A DNA stretch of 64,000 nt. It comes from Isochrysis galbana. Lineage: Eukaryota > Haptophyta > Isochrysidales > Isochrysidaceae. Numbering within the stretch: position 1 is the first letter of the stretch; every line of letters starts with the position of its first letter. Both the position numbers and the translations under genes were made by a program. The notes under the pieces are model-generated. The model did not search any database. It saw only the letters and a list, made by a program, of their open reading frames with translations, and was not told the DNA's origin. Positions 10,005 to 20,548 of the stretch are shown here, piece after piece. The DNA lies in contig CM030941.1 of the NCBI GenBank assembly GCA_018136815.1, positions 2,045,582-2,109,581 of the forward strand. The letters run 5' to 3'.

Positions 10005-10870
10005 TTAACTTGATCTTGATGCTCCCAGCGTGAGGTCGCGAAATTTTACGAATTTATTCTTCTCAAGCGCCTTGGTCATCATATCAGCGATCTGATCCTC
10101 AGTCGATATCCACATCGGTATGGAAACACGATCGAGATATTGTTTGCGACCAAACCAGATCCAATTGTCGTAGTGTCGAGTGCGTCCTTTTACGCCGGGG
10201 TTCTTGATGGACGCAACGGTAGCCGAGTGCTGAGTTATCGCAGAAGATTGTCGCCGGGAGCTTATATTCGGCTTCGAGAAACTCGAGAACATTGAGTACG
10301 AAGCGAAGAAGGTCTTTAGCAGCATTGGTGTAGGCGGCGATCTCGGCCTCAGCGGAGCTTTGTGGAATAATCTTGAGTTTGCGAGCGGAGTATGAGATAG
10401 CGGCACCGCAGTATTTGATGATGTGGCCGGCGTAGGGCGTCGGTGAACTCCCCCATGATGCGTCGGAATAAACTTCAATGTCCGGACGGTTGCCGTTGAA
10501 TTGTTGAATTTAATCCCGAGATGCCTAGTGTTGTGAAGATAGGCTAGCGCACCGAGGGCGGCGGAATGATTCGACGGACTGGGATCATGCATAAATTGAC
10601 AAAGGAAGCTCGAGACGAATGAGATGTCAGGCCTCGTGCAATTACAATTAGCAACCCAAAGTATGCATCCCATGATGAGGGATAAGAATGGCTCATCGCG
10701 CATGGCGGCTCGTTCCTCATCGTTGTTAGCGCCGTTCACCTTCATAAATCCCTCAACATCGGAGGAGCGAACGGGAACCGAGTAGGGTTGAGAAGGCGTT
10801 GATAGAAATTTCTTCGATGCGGTTTGGATATGTTGTCTTGATTGAAGGTGCGGGCCATCAAAAGTCCCAG
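10005..10870 (-). pseudogene. Ty1/copia retrotransposon relic: end of reverse transcriptase and RNase H
   Basis: Minus-strand translation gives typical copia text in several frames: LIMGCILWVANCNCTRPDIS, then FMHDPSPSNHSAALGALAYL and TRHLGIKF in one frame. The RNase H start DASWGSSPTPYAGHIIKYCG and SSAEAEIAAYTNAAKDLL are in another. The C-terminal NPGVKGRTRHYDNWIWF and STEDQIADMMTKALEK are back in the first. At least two frameshifts (near 10500 and 10210) break it, and everything upstream of the RT C-terminus is missing. It is a dead, 5'-truncated copy. After the 5' end come 10860-10950, with a T-run at 10937-10946, and then LINE sequence. Confidence 0.8.
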
Positions 10871-11084
10871 TGCACCGGCCGAACACGGGGGAAAATTTAC
10901 CCCCGTATATATACATGTTATATTAAGGGTGCGTGCGAAAAGTTTTTTTTATACAATGGATGTCAGGGCACGTGGAGCAATCACGTCCGCCATCAATTCT
11001 CTGCTGCCCAGTCTGTGCTCAGGTGTCTGGAGCGAAGGGGCGTCTATAGCGTGATTCAGTTTTTTGTGTCCACATAACGTAAAA

Positions 11085-12375
11085 GTATCTACGGACGAGA
11101 TTGTGTTGGTAGAAACCCAACCGATCGAGGAAGGAAGGCCACCAAAGTCTCAGCACTTGTTGACCAAGACGGTATTCCACTCTCACTCCGCTTCTTCCCC
11201 ACACCGGACGACAAACTAGGAGAGGCATGGGCGAACGCAAAAAGGGCGGCGGCAACATACCTCCTATGGGCAACCCGCCAAGGGGAGGACCGGAGAGCGC
11301 TCTCAAAAGCGCTGGACGAACTAGCATTGCTGGGAATAGCACTAAACGACGAAGGACCGAACCACGGACGGATAGACAAGATACGAGAGCTCAATCAGGA
11401 GATTGCGGACATACGGAAGAAGTCGAAGCCGTCAAATAAAAACTGCTTTGACGCTCTGAAGCAAGAAGAAAGAATGACAAAGGAATTCTTCAATAAGTTC
11501 AAGGCGAAAACGTCGCACAGCGCGATACCGGAGCTATTTAAGACGCGCGACTGGGACTCCCCGGGAGACGACTCAAGACCTACAACGACGTCAGACGTCG
11601 AGATACGCAAAGAGCTGAGAAAGTACTATGTGTGGCTGTACCAAGAGCGCACAGCGGTCAGAGACGCAGCGCTAGAAGACGCACTGGAGGCAAAACCTCT
11701 GACAACGCGATGCAGCGCAGCCCTGGAGGGCCGCATCACGATGGAAGAACTCACCCAAGCTATAGGAGAAAAAAAAAACTTCTTAATATTCTCGCCGCGC
11801 GCGCGACCCTGCACGGTATCTTCGCAGCCTCGCCCGTTTCCCTTCACTCCCCCTACACCTGCCTTGCGGCTCGTCCCCTCGTGCTCTACCTAGGGGCTGG
11901 GTGTCGTGGGTCTCCAGTGGCAGACGGTGTGTGCCGATTCGCGATGGCTTGTTTCGCGCCTTCCTCCTATGCCATCGGGCTACCGGCTATTGCACCCAAG
12001 CTATAGGAGAGATCGGCAACGGCAAAGCCGCGGGACCGGACGCATTGCCGGCAGAATTCTATAAAAGCTTCGAGGAAATGGTGAAGCATGACTTTCTAAG
12101 AGTCCTGAACTTAGCGCTCTCGTTAGGACAACTGAGCGTGTCCATGAGAGAAGGCGACATCATACTGCTTTATAAAAAAGGCGACACACGCGACCCCCGC
12201 AACTATAGACCGATAACACTGCTGCAAAGCGACTACAAAATCCTAGCCAAAATACTAACGAATAGACTCAAACAAGTGATAGGGTTTGTAATATCCAAAG
12301 ACCAACTGGGCTTCGTCCCCAGGAGGCTAATCGGCGAAGCCACGCACTTACTACAGGGGATCAATACGAGCGAGG
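11085..12375 (+). mobile_element. LINE (non-LTR) retrotransposon fragment with reverse transcriptase, split by a SINE-like insertion
   Basis: Reads LRFFPTPDDKLGEAWANAKR, then IRKELRKYYVWLYQER, then (after the insert at 11770-12010) GKAAGPDALPAEFYKSF, DIILLYKKGDTRDPRNYRPI and ISKDQLGFVPRRLIGEATHL. These are reverse transcriptase motifs 0-2 of a LINE. Removing the insert plus one target copy restores a continuous frame (EELTQA-IGEIGNG). The element lacks its 5' part and stops before the catalytic YxDD region, where a GC-rich repeat replaces it at ~12376. Fragments of the same lineage lie at 23.9, 26.4-27.9, 33.7-35.2, 36.2 and 50.8 kb. Confidence 0.85.
11770..11992 (-). mobile_element. SINE-like element with T-run end, flanked by perfect 18-bp duplication
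   Basis: The insert splits the LINE RT ORF. The flanks CACCCAAGCTATAGGAGA at 11752-11769 and 11993-12010 are identical. One end is an A-run (11769-11778) followed by CTTCTTAATATTCTCGCCGC; the other ends CGGGCTACCGGCTATT. Read on the minus strand, the element begins AATAGCCGGTAGCCCGATGG and ends ATTAAGAAG followed by Ts. Clear relatives lie at 17.59, 36.47 and 50.49 kb, and more diverged ones at 7.78, 35.2, 36.1, 50.28 and 63.57 kb. An 18-bp duplication is typical of target-primed reverse transcription. No pol III A/B box was confirmed. Confidence 0.7.
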
Positions 12376-12985
12376 GCCAGTGCAGGCGAGTGCGTGCGGC
12401 GCGCGGCGCGCGGCGCGCGCTCGGCGAAGGTCTTTGCCAGAATGATGTCAGCTCAGCCCCTGCCAGCAGGCAGGGGCTGAGGTTGGTTGTGCAGGCCCAC
12501 CCATGGCCCATGGGGTGATGGGTGATGGGGTGTCTACGTGTCTACGTGTCTACGATGGCCAACTAAGTTTATACTTAGTTCGCCCATGGGGGGGCACGAG
12601 CCCCCCTCTCTCTCCACTCCTCCCCTGCCATGGGGGAGGAACCACCCACTCTCCTGGCACGCCTGATGGCCTGCCAGGAGCACACTGCCATGCTGACCCA
12701 TCCCTCTCCCCACAGGCACGCCTCTTTCGCCCGCCCTGGCCTGTCGTGGCCAGCCCATCCCTCTGACCAGCCCCTCCTCCCCCTGGGCCCCCCTGTTCAG
12801 GACCCCCCAGCCAGCTCCAGTCGACCCGCAGGGGCTCGGAGCGCCAGCGAGGGAGAGGCAGGAGGGGCCAGGGCCATGCCCCAGCCTCACCTGCCCCCTG
12901 AGCTGTGCTCCCAGGCCCCTGCAGGCCACCTGGGGACCTGAAGAGGGGCCGCAGGCGCGCGCCATGGGCCCCCGCCGCAGGGAAG
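12376..12985 (+). repeat. Hairpin-headed GC-rich repeat, copy C, preceded by an inverted partial copy
   Basis: 12390-12510 is the reverse complement of a segment resembling 32890-33010 (GCCGCGCGC tract, GCCCCTGCCAGCAGGCAGGGGC). A head-to-head copy then starts at the hairpin AACTAAGTTTATACTTAGTT (12561-12580) with ATG at 12586, a GGGGGGGC/GCCCCCC hairpin and the CGCCAGCGAGGGAGAGGC module near 12841. Confidence 0.6.
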
Positions 12986-13189
12986 AGAGGAGGAAAAGGG
13001 AAGAGGGAGGGGAGGGGGGAGCGGCAGCTCTCCCCTCCGGCAGATACGTGTCTTCTCGCCCCGTTTGGGTAAGAGAAGACGGGGGCGCCAGAGCCAGGAG
13101 GGAAGGGCCGCGGCTCGCCGCGGCCACTCGCTCTAGCGAGGGAGATTAGCGCTTCTGGGCTCCTATCTCACGAGTGCCCCCCCCCCCCC

Positions 13190-13425
13190 CCCCCGCGTTG
13201 CTTTTACCCGAAAGGGGTTTTTCCCCAGCGTGGACTCGAGGAGAGGACGCGCTGGGGTGCGCGGGGTCGGTGCATGCACTGGGGGGAGGACAAATATCGA
13301 GGGGAGGGGACAGTGTCCCCACCCCCCGGTATCACTCGGACACCTGGCCCGTCAGGCATGGCGGGATTCCGGGACGGAAAAGTTATGTCCAATTAGCTAG
13401 TGGGGTTGGCTAGGATATAACATTG
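13190..13425 (+). repeat. Repeat X, uninterrupted copy
   Basis: Runs from TTGCTTTTACCCGAAAGGGG to GGTTGGCTAGGATATAACATT. The same sequence at 19445-19621 and 20503-20548 is interrupted by a solo LTR, so this copy shows the unoccupied site (CCGGGACGG near 13365). An A/T microsatellite (TTATTATTA) follows at 13425-13450. Confidence 0.65.
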
Positions 13426-13454
13426 ATTATTATTATTATATATTATATCTACGA

Positions 13455-13510
13455 TGGAGAGAGGGGGTCACGAGGACCCGATGGGCCTCCTACTTATAAA
13501 AGTAGTTCGT
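13455..13510 (-). repeat. Hairpin-headed repeat end, copy E
   Basis: Minus strand reads CTACTT-TTAT-AAGTAG (13490-13505), then a GC-rich short hairpin and CTCTCTCCATCGTAG. This matches the start of copies A-D in inverted orientation. The usual ATG is ATC here. Confidence 0.5.
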
Positions 13511-14318
13511 CCCAGTGATAGATAGCAACGTTGTGTAGACGAAAGGTAACATCGATCGGCTAGCGCACTCTAGCGACGGGATAAACGACGACGTTGCCAC
13601 ACTAGCTGGCAGTAGAACTGACACTGACACGATTACAATAGAACTCAAACTCAACTCAGACACTTCTTCTCTCTCGGGTGAGGTAGGACCCTAACCCTGG
13701 CCGTCGACGTCAGCACAGCCGCTTGCGCCGCGAGCTGGACGATCGCGAGCCGCCGCGTGCGCCGCGACCACTCGCGATCACCCTGTGCTCCTGTGCTGCC
13801 ACTGCCGCAGCCTCTGTCGCTCCTGCCGCCTCTCCACCGGCGCCCGGCATCGCCAGCGCAGCGACGACGGCGGCATGCCCGCGGCTGGGCATTTGAGCGC
13901 ACCGGAGCGCCCGGCGGAGCGATTCAGGGCGCCAAAAATCTCGCGATAGGGGTTCGGTCGGCTCGCACCAAGATATCTCTGAAAAATTAGCTTTAGCTTA
14001 TTTTTTTTGTCTTGGAAAGGGGGTGAGAAGTGAGAAGGATGAATTCGAATTCGGTGCCGGCGAGGCACGAGAAAAAAAAACAAAACGTACCGCCCCATCG
14101 CCCGTCTCGTGTTGCGGCGCCGCCTCGCCCGCCTCCTCACTTCCCCCCTGCTCCTTCTCCCTCCCCTCTCTCCCTTCCTCCCCCTCCTCCCCCCGCCCCT
14201 CCGTACCCTCTCCCTCCTCCCGCGCGCTCACTCTCTTCATCCCTTCTCTTCATCCCTTCTTGCCCCCCCCCCCCAACTTCCCCCCCAACCCCCCCACAAC
14301 CTTGTCCCACTCACGCCC
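13511..14318. other. Upstream flank of SART1; no gene assigned
   Basis: Contains a pyrimidine-rich stretch (CCTCC/CCCTC repeats) at ~14130-14300 that runs up to the SART1 start codon. It probably holds the SART1 promoter and leader. No TATA box or other defined element can be named with confidence. Confidence 0.4.
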
Positions 14319-17137
14319 ATGGCTGACGAGCCGGCACTCACGATGGCGGTGCGCGAGGCCAACGGAGAGGTCTCTGCCTCAGTCGAGGAGACGAACCGCG
14401 TGCGAGCTGCACTTGGGCTCAAACCACTCGCGACCGGCGGCGAGAGCCAAATAGATGTCGAATCGCGGCGGCTTGCTGAGCAGCGGCAGCGTGAGCAAGA
14501 TCAGGAGGAGATGCGCGCGAAGCTTGACGATGCGAGGAGGCAGCGGCTGCTTCATGCCAAACTGGGCGGCAAGTCTATTGGAGAGCAGCTCGAAGGTGAG
14601 CGGCACGCGCGCAACACTCATCTCGCCCCGGCACCCTGCATCACACCGCAGGGTCCGCATATGAATAACCTGCTCCTCTGTTTGCCTCTTGCCCCTTGCA
14701 GGCGAGGAAATGGACTCTGCAGCCGCGTGGATCGCCAAGTCTCGGCGACAGGAGGAGGAGCGCAAGGTGGCCAAAGCTGAGCGACGCTCGCGACCTAAGC
14801 CCAAGCCCAAGCCCACGTCCTCCCTCAACGCCCGGTACGATGAATATGATGAGGAGAGCCAGATCGCAGGTGCCCTAGTGGCCCATCGCACTGAGGACTT
14901 CAAGGAGGGCGAGGAAGTGGTCCTCACTCTTGCTGACGCGCCAATCATGGAGACAAAGGAGGGCAACTACGTTCTTCATGATGGTGAGGAGACGCTCGAG
15001 AACGTCAACATGACTGAAGATTGGCGGCGGCAGCGTGCGAGGGAGATGGGGCGTGGCGTGCGAGAGCGGGACGACCCGTTCGCCTCATCCGGAGTTCTCG
15101 ACAAATATGACGAGGCGCCTGAGCGTGCGACGATCCGGCTGGACGCGAGCGGCCGCGTGGACGAGGCGCGACTCAAGAAGCTGGCCGCCGTTAAGCAGCG
15201 GCTCGCCATGCAGGCCGCCACCGGCGGCGCAGTAACGGCGCACGACCTGAGCGAGACTGGCGCATCTATTGCGGTCCCCTCGCTGCAAGCGGGCTCCGAC
15301 TACATGTCAGTAGTGGAGGCAGAGGCGGCAGGGTTCAAGAAGCCCGCCAACAAGGCGAAGAAGAAGCTTCGCAAAAAGACGAGATCTTTAGATGACACTG
15401 GACTTGACCTCGACGCCATGGCCGCTGCCGAAGCGGCAGCAGGCTCTGACTTAGGCTCCCGTGCAGCCCGCGAGCAAAGGATGGCAGAGCGCGCGGCCAC
15501 GGCGGAGGCAGAGCGCGAGGACCGCGCCCAGCGCTTTGAGCGTGCACTCGACATTGCAGAGACTCGTGCGGCACAGCGGCTACGTGATCAGCCGATCGAG
15601 GCGTCCAATGGGGGCGATGCGGATATGAGTGACGTGGCCAAATGCGCGGATGCGTCGGGCTACAGCGTTACCAATGGTGGGCGCGGAGCTGGGAGCACGA
15701 CCTGTAGCACGGGCATCGGGGACGCACTACAAGGAGTCGTACCCATGGATCAGGACCGTGTCGCTGCCAGTGCCGTGCCCGAGGAAGAGAGCGCAGAGGT
15801 GGACCCAGAGCTTTACGCAGCGCTAGCTCGAGCGCGTCGCCTCCGCCAAGTGAGTCGGGGAGGGGCACCTGCCGATAGCGCGGCGATGCGAGTGAGCGAG
15901 CAGCTAGCAGCTGCAGAGCGCTGGGCAACTGAGCAGCGTGTTGCCCAGGGCATAACTACCGCCAATGGCACTGCGCCGCCGGATGGCTCGATCGAGTTTT
16001 CCGAGACGGGTGAGTTTGTCAAGGCAGTGCAGGTCAAGGATGAGGAAGACACCGATCTGCCATCCGTGCTGCTCCGCCGTGCGAAGGAGCAAGGCGTCAA
16101 GCGCCCGGGCATGGATACGGAGGGCAATCTCACCCAATCCGAGGCGCGAGTGAGGGAGGAGAAGGTGAAGGTGAAAGTCGAGACTGACGGCGCCGGCGCG
16201 TCATCGTCACGTGGGGGTTGGGGGGGCGCGGCAGATGAAGGCAGCGGCGAGGAGGACCAGTCCGAAGACGATGTTGCAGAGGACGAGCAGCTAGCCGCAC
16301 TACACGATAGGCCAGCTGCGCAAGGGCTAGGCGCCGCGCTCCAGATGGCGCGAACCCGCGGGATGTTGGCAGAGGAGAAGGAATCCGCCGGGCGCATGTT
16401 TGACATGAAGGGCGCTGGATTGCATCAATATGAGCAAGATGACGACGAGGATGGTGTCAAGCTCAACTACTTTGATGAGTACGGTAGGAAGATGACTCAA
16501 AAGGAAGCGTTCCGCCAGCTAAGTTGGAACTTCCACGGGAAGGGACCCTCTAAGAAACGGCGAGAAAAGCGAATGGCCGTCGTCGAGGCGCAGGTGGGAA
16601 ATGATGCGTACTCCGCCGAGCATTTGACAGCCGCAGAGAGGAACACACTTCTTGCGGAGAGTAGAGTGGAACATGAATGCACACCTCACGTAGCGCGCAT
16701 TGCAGTCTATAGGGTACCTTCGCCCGGCACCAATACTAGCACACATGAATGACACGTCGCCCCATGTGCTTCCATCAACAGATGCAACAACAGAAGGAGG
16801 ACTATGCCATGAAGTACATGGGGGCTTTGCAGCGTGCCCAACAGGCGACCAAGTCGGCTCATGTGTTTTTGAGTGGTGCCCATGCCATCAAGGCCGCTGA
16901 AGTCACCGCCAAGCAGCCACGTCCCGCGAAGGTCCGTGCTACTTGCACAGTTCAACCAGCGCAAGCTGCTGAAAGGGCACTCCAAGCCATCTTTTGCCGC
17001 CCCAATCACCGAATCGAGGCGATGTGTCTCGACCTTTATAGCATTTGTTCACTTTCCACACATCTCACTTTCCACACATCCCAACCCATTCGTCGCAGGA
17101 GAAGGAGAGCAGCAAGAAGAAGGCAAAGCTTGTCTAG
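14319..17137 (+). CDS. SART1: U4/U6.U5 tri-snRNP-associated protein SART1/Snu66 family
   Basis: Model: join(14319-14595, 14702-16665, 16782-16931, 17099-17137), 809 residues, all phases closing. Donors are GTGAGC, GTGGAA and GTCCGT. The N-terminus has VEETNRVRAALGLKPL, the SART1/Snu66 signature next to human EETNKLRAKLGLKPL. It is followed by a basic, charged stretch with KSIGEQLEGEEMDSAAAWIAKSR (shown by two pieces across intron 1). Later come repeated acidic segments and GKGPSKKRREKRM near the C-terminus. The protein ends KKKAKLV. In yeast and animals this factor holds the U4/U6.U5 tri-snRNP together before spliceosome activation, in the nucleus. The exon 2/3 junction is the least certain because its donor is weak. 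Family assignment is strong; no neighbour appears functionally linked. Confidence 0.85.
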
Positions 17138-17593
17138 CCTTGCGAGACCTCGTTTGGATGTCGTGCTAGGGCAGCGCGTGTAATTTTGCTGCATGAGCTC
17201 TTCAAAACTGACGGTGGAGCAAAGCCAATGAGAGTGGAAGTGGTGTAGGTTGTCTTCACCAGCTTCGACCTTGCTTGAGGCCGTACAACGTCATACTAGA
17301 TATGGATGGCGCTGCGTGCGCGACATTCTGCTTTCGCTTGTATGCCCCTCCCCTGGAGCGTATCATCCACGACGGGTGACAATGAGCACCCTTGCCTATT
17401 GCTCCTCGACGCGAAAGACAAAGCGCACGTGCCTGGAGTTTGTTGTCTCGTGAGCGGACCCACAAACCAACAATGTTTCTCACTCTCAAGAAAGTGGCGA
17501 CCGCCTTGCATTCACACCGGAGTAAAGCAAGGCAGGCTCGACATGCAGGACTAGGGCGGTCAAACAGTGATAATAAAATAATTAATGTTAGTA
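17138..17593. other. 3' flank of SART1; no gene seen
   Basis: Short frames only. 17565-17593 carries a sequence like the LINE 3' end (GGGCGGTCAAAC, AATGTTAGT) directly before the A-run of the next SINE-like copy. Confidence 0.35.
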
Positions 17594-17790
17594 AAAAACT
17601 TCTAATATTCTCGCCTCACGCGTGGCCTAGTCACGTGCTATGTTACCACGCCTTCACTCCTCTCCTGTCCCTCAACAGCCTGCCTTGCGGCGCCTCCCCT
17701 CGTGCACTACTAAGGGGCCCGGGTCGTGGGGCTCTACCAAATAGCGTCATATAGTTGGTGGCCGGTGCTAGTTTGATGACTCTCTCGTCG
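17594..17790 (-). repeat. SINE-like element copy
   Basis: AAAAAACTTCTAATATTCTCGCC at its left (the A-run begins 17594), then CTGCCTTGCGGCGCCTCCCC and CGTGCACTACTAAGGGGCC, matching the 50.28 and 11.77 kb copies. It abuts a LINE-3'-end-like sequence on the A-run side. Confidence 0.55.
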
Positions 17791-17831
17791 ATTTTGTCCG
17801 CTAGCTTTGACCAGAAGGGTGCTTAAGCGCC

Positions 17832-17910
17832 TCAGGCGTCAGGCGCTCCCAGAGGGACGCCCAAGATAGTTAGGTACTCATCGTTTTCTATCCAGTTGAA
17901 TTTTCGCATA
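17832..17910 (-). pseudogene. Small LINE coding fragment
   Basis: Minus-strand translation gives KFNWIENDEYLTILGVPLG, a motif typical of the region after the reverse transcriptase palm in LINEs (xYLGxPxG). No longer coding context remains. Confidence 0.5.
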
Positions 17911-18008
17911 TCCCACGGGGGCTTTCGGAGTCTCTGGGACCCCATCCGTAGTCGGGATCGTTTCGTTGCCGACGTTGAGGAGGAGCTTGCGAGGGAAGCT
18001 GCCGTGCC

Positions 18009-18331
18009 GCCCGCGCGCATCGCGCCGTAGTCGGCCGTGTGTGGCGTTGTCAACTACGCTGACGTCACCCGGCCGAATGGGCCGGAGTGCCCAACTTTTG
18101 AACGCGAGCGGGCGCGCTGTCGGCGCTTTCTCGGCCATTCACTTGGACAGAATGGCACAAGAAGCATCAATCATATCCAAAGGTGCTGCCCTAGCAGCCA
18201 CGCCAATCGCCGCCGCCGCCCGTGCGCATCGCGCTGTGGTTGACCGTGTGTGGCGCCGTCAACTACGCTAACGTCACCCGGCCGAATGGGCCGGAGTGCC
18301 GAACTTTCGAACGCGACCGGGCGCGCAGGGT
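18009..18331 (+). repeat. Direct duplication of ~115 bp at a 209-bp interval
   Basis: 18009-18123 and 18218-18331 share GCGCATCGCGC, the block from GTGTGGCG to CTACGCT, ACGTCACCCGGCCGAATGG and GCCGGAGTGCC with few differences. The first copy holds TGACGTCA. Confidence 0.6.
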
Positions 18332-18485
18332 GAGAATTCTTGCTGAAGAACTGAAGAGGCTCGTACGCTGCCCCGGTGCCAACGAGTTCGCGAACGCGAT
18401 GCACTTGGCGACCGTTCGGTAGATGGCACAGGAAGCCCTACGGACTACAGAAGCAGCGCAGCGCGTAGGCCGGGTGGGGTCCACA

Positions 18486-18722
18486 ACCTGCTGTCTCCCA
18501 TGGGGGGACCAGCATGGCTGCTGAGAGTGGCGTGGCCGAGGCCACGGGCCGTGTGGCGCGACGCGAGTCGCACTCACCTGCTCGGCCTCCGCGGGCGGAC
18601 GCGGTCGCTTCGCCAGCGACTGCTCCATGGGTTCTGGGGGGCGCCCTCGGCGGGGGGCCCGAAAGAGAGGGGAGTCGCGGCGGCGCGCTCCATGGCGACC
18701 AAGTATAAACTTAGTTGGGATT
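18486..18722 (-). repeat. MERAA-type repeat, copy F
   Basis: Minus strand: an imperfect hairpin with AACTAAGTTTATACTTGG (18701-18717), then CGCC-ATG and a frame reading MERAAATPLSFGPPAEGAPP, which shifts frame relative to the 52.6 kb copy. The next text, KRPRPPAEAEQVSAT, matches KRPRPPTEAEQVRAT at 52.5 kb. Confidence 0.55.
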
Positions 18723-18822
18723 AGGTCTTTGGAGCAGTGCCAGCAGTATCTGGGCCGTTGGTACTCGCCACACGCAAACCGACAAAATGGGCTAGAAGGT
18801 TCTATAATAATAATATAACTGA

Positions 18823-19444
18823 GCATTAGTACCACTACTCTCACTAGCCCTGGTACTAACACGACAACCCTCAGCGCACCTGCCCGTACACCTTGGCGCG
18901 TGTTGATGCCACAGACACATACACCTATGCCCATCTTCGAATCTCCCCCCTCGCAAGCCCCCGGCTCCCATTCTATCTCCCCACAAGTTAAAATGAGAAA
19001 TGAGGGAAAAACCCATTGAGGCGGACCGACCTATACGTCGGGCGACTCTCCGGGAAAAAGCACCGGGGGGGGGGGGGGGGGAAGGAACCTGTCGTCAACA
19101 AAGAGGATCGGCCCTTCCAGCTCGCGCCGTGAGCACTTCTCGAGAAATAAATGACTGCGAGTCGAGTAGCCTGTGCCACCTTCAAGATACTCTCCTCGAT
19201 CTTGAGCCACTCCCTTCTCTCTCCCGCCTGTAGCGCCGGCCGCCCCCTACCCGTTTGCTAACGCAAACGGGGCCTGTTTCTAACCGCACTCCATCGGGGG
19301 GGGTGCAAATCCCTCCCTCTCCCTCTCTCCACTCTTACCCCTCGAAGTCCCTGCGGCGCGTCGCCATGCGGCGCGCCCTGACCTGCTCTCAGAGGTCCTG
19401 TGGGGGCTCCCAACTCCCAGAGGGCCAGCAAGGGCAGCTCACCC
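18823..19444 (+). repeat. Repeat Y (GCATTAGTACCACTACTC family), long copy
   Basis: Matches 51200-51797 in the opposite orientation along most of its length: CATTAGTACCACTACTCTC, CCTTGGCGCGTG, CCCCACAAGTTAAAATGAG, then the AAAAGCACCGGGGG tract, GTTTGCTAACGCAAACGGG, and GCGGCGCGCC. Shorter copies are at 43424-43593 and 50240-50280. Confidence 0.65.
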
Positions 19445-19626
19445 CCCTGCGTTGTTTTACCCGAAAGAGGTTTTCCCCCAGCGTGGCCTCGAGGAGAGGG
19501 TGTGCTGGGGTGCGCAGGGCCGGTGCATGCACTGGGGGGAGGACAAATACCTAGGGGGGGCAATGCCCTCTCCCCCCGGTACCACGCGGACACCTGGCTC
19601 GTCAGGCATGGCGGGAGTCCGGGGCT

Positions 19627-20497
19627 TGTCGGAGCGAAGCTCGTTTCCTCAGCGGAAACGAGCCGCGGAGGCGCACCGGCGGCTAGCGCGGCGCACGGCT
19701 CACCCGGGGAGCCCGGGACGGGCTCATCGGGGGAACGGGGAGGGCAAATGACGGGCATGTGAAGTGGACGGGGAAGTGGCACGGAACGCGAATCGGAGGG
19801 ACGGAGGATGTAGGGAAGGGCGCGGCGAGCAGATACCGCTTGATTGGGACTCGTAGGGACTCGTAGACTCGAAAGGATGACTCGGAAGACTCGGGGCTTG
19901 GGGGTACTCAGGGGGCTGCAGGTCGCCAACAGGCGATACCACGACACACAACACGCCGCCAGACAACCTGAACAAGTTCACATCTCAACAAGTTGACCTC
20001 TCAACATGTTGACCTCTCAACATGTTGACCTCTCAACATGTTGACCTCTCAACAAGTTGACCTCTCAACAAGTTGACCTCTCAACAAGTTGACCTCTCAA
20101 CAAGTTGACCTCTCAACAAGTTGACCTCTCAACAAGTTGACCCCTCAACAAGTTGACCTCTCCACAAGTTGACCTCTCCACATGTTGACCTCTCAACATG
20201 TTGACCTCTCAACAAGTTGACCTCTCAACAAGTTGGCTCCACTCACCGAACAAGTTGGTTCCCGCCTGAACAAGTCGTGAACAAGTTGGTTCCACCCTCA
20301 ACAAGTTAATTCCAGGTAAAAATAAAACTCAATTCCTTCGATTTTCGAGACGAAAATCGGCGAACCCGAACTTGAGCCCAGGGGGAATCCAAATCAACTC
20401 GCCTGGAGCGACCACGACGAACCTAGAAGACGGTGGATAACGAGGAAGGCTCGTACTCAGGCCGAAACATTCTTGCCCAAAGAGTCTGGATACAACA
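19627..20497 (-). mobile_element. Solo LTR of the gag/methyltransferase retroelement family
   Basis: On the minus strand this begins TGTTGTATCC and ends GCTCCGACA, with GGGCT at 19622-19626 and 20498-20502 as a 5-bp target duplication. It lies within repeat X, whose empty form is at 13.2-13.4 kb. The minus-strand end encodes a fragment like the Gag N-terminus (MPVICPPRSP, then CAALAAGAPPRLVSAEE), matching the gag of the left-edge element. It also contains a 16-bp tandem array. Confidence 0.7.
19983..20240 (+). repeat. 16-bp tandem array, about 16 units
   Basis: Unit TCTCAACAAGTTGACC with variants CAACATGTTG (a perfect palindrome) and CCACAAGTTG. Looser CAACAAGTT copies continue to ~20310. 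It lies inside the solo LTR and has no counterpart in the left-edge LTR. Confidence 0.9.
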
Positions 20498-20548
20498 GGG
20501 CTGGAAAGTTGTGTCCAATTAGCTAGTGGGGTTGGCTAGGATATAACA

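Larger units (their letters stand above)
19445..20548 (+). repeat. Repeat X interrupted by a solo LTR
   Basis: 19445-19621 and 20503-20548 together reproduce the intact copy at 13190-13425. Between them lie the solo LTR and its duplicated GGGCT. Confidence 0.65.

Noticed and set aside
12534-13127. Minus-strand ORF of 197 codons in GC-rich repeat
   Set aside because: Pro/Ser/Arg-rich, and appears in different frames in other copies of the same repeat; no domain.
19983-20240. CRISPR array
   Set aside because: The 16-bp units are contiguous with no spacers, in a eukaryotic LTR; it is a simple tandem repeat.
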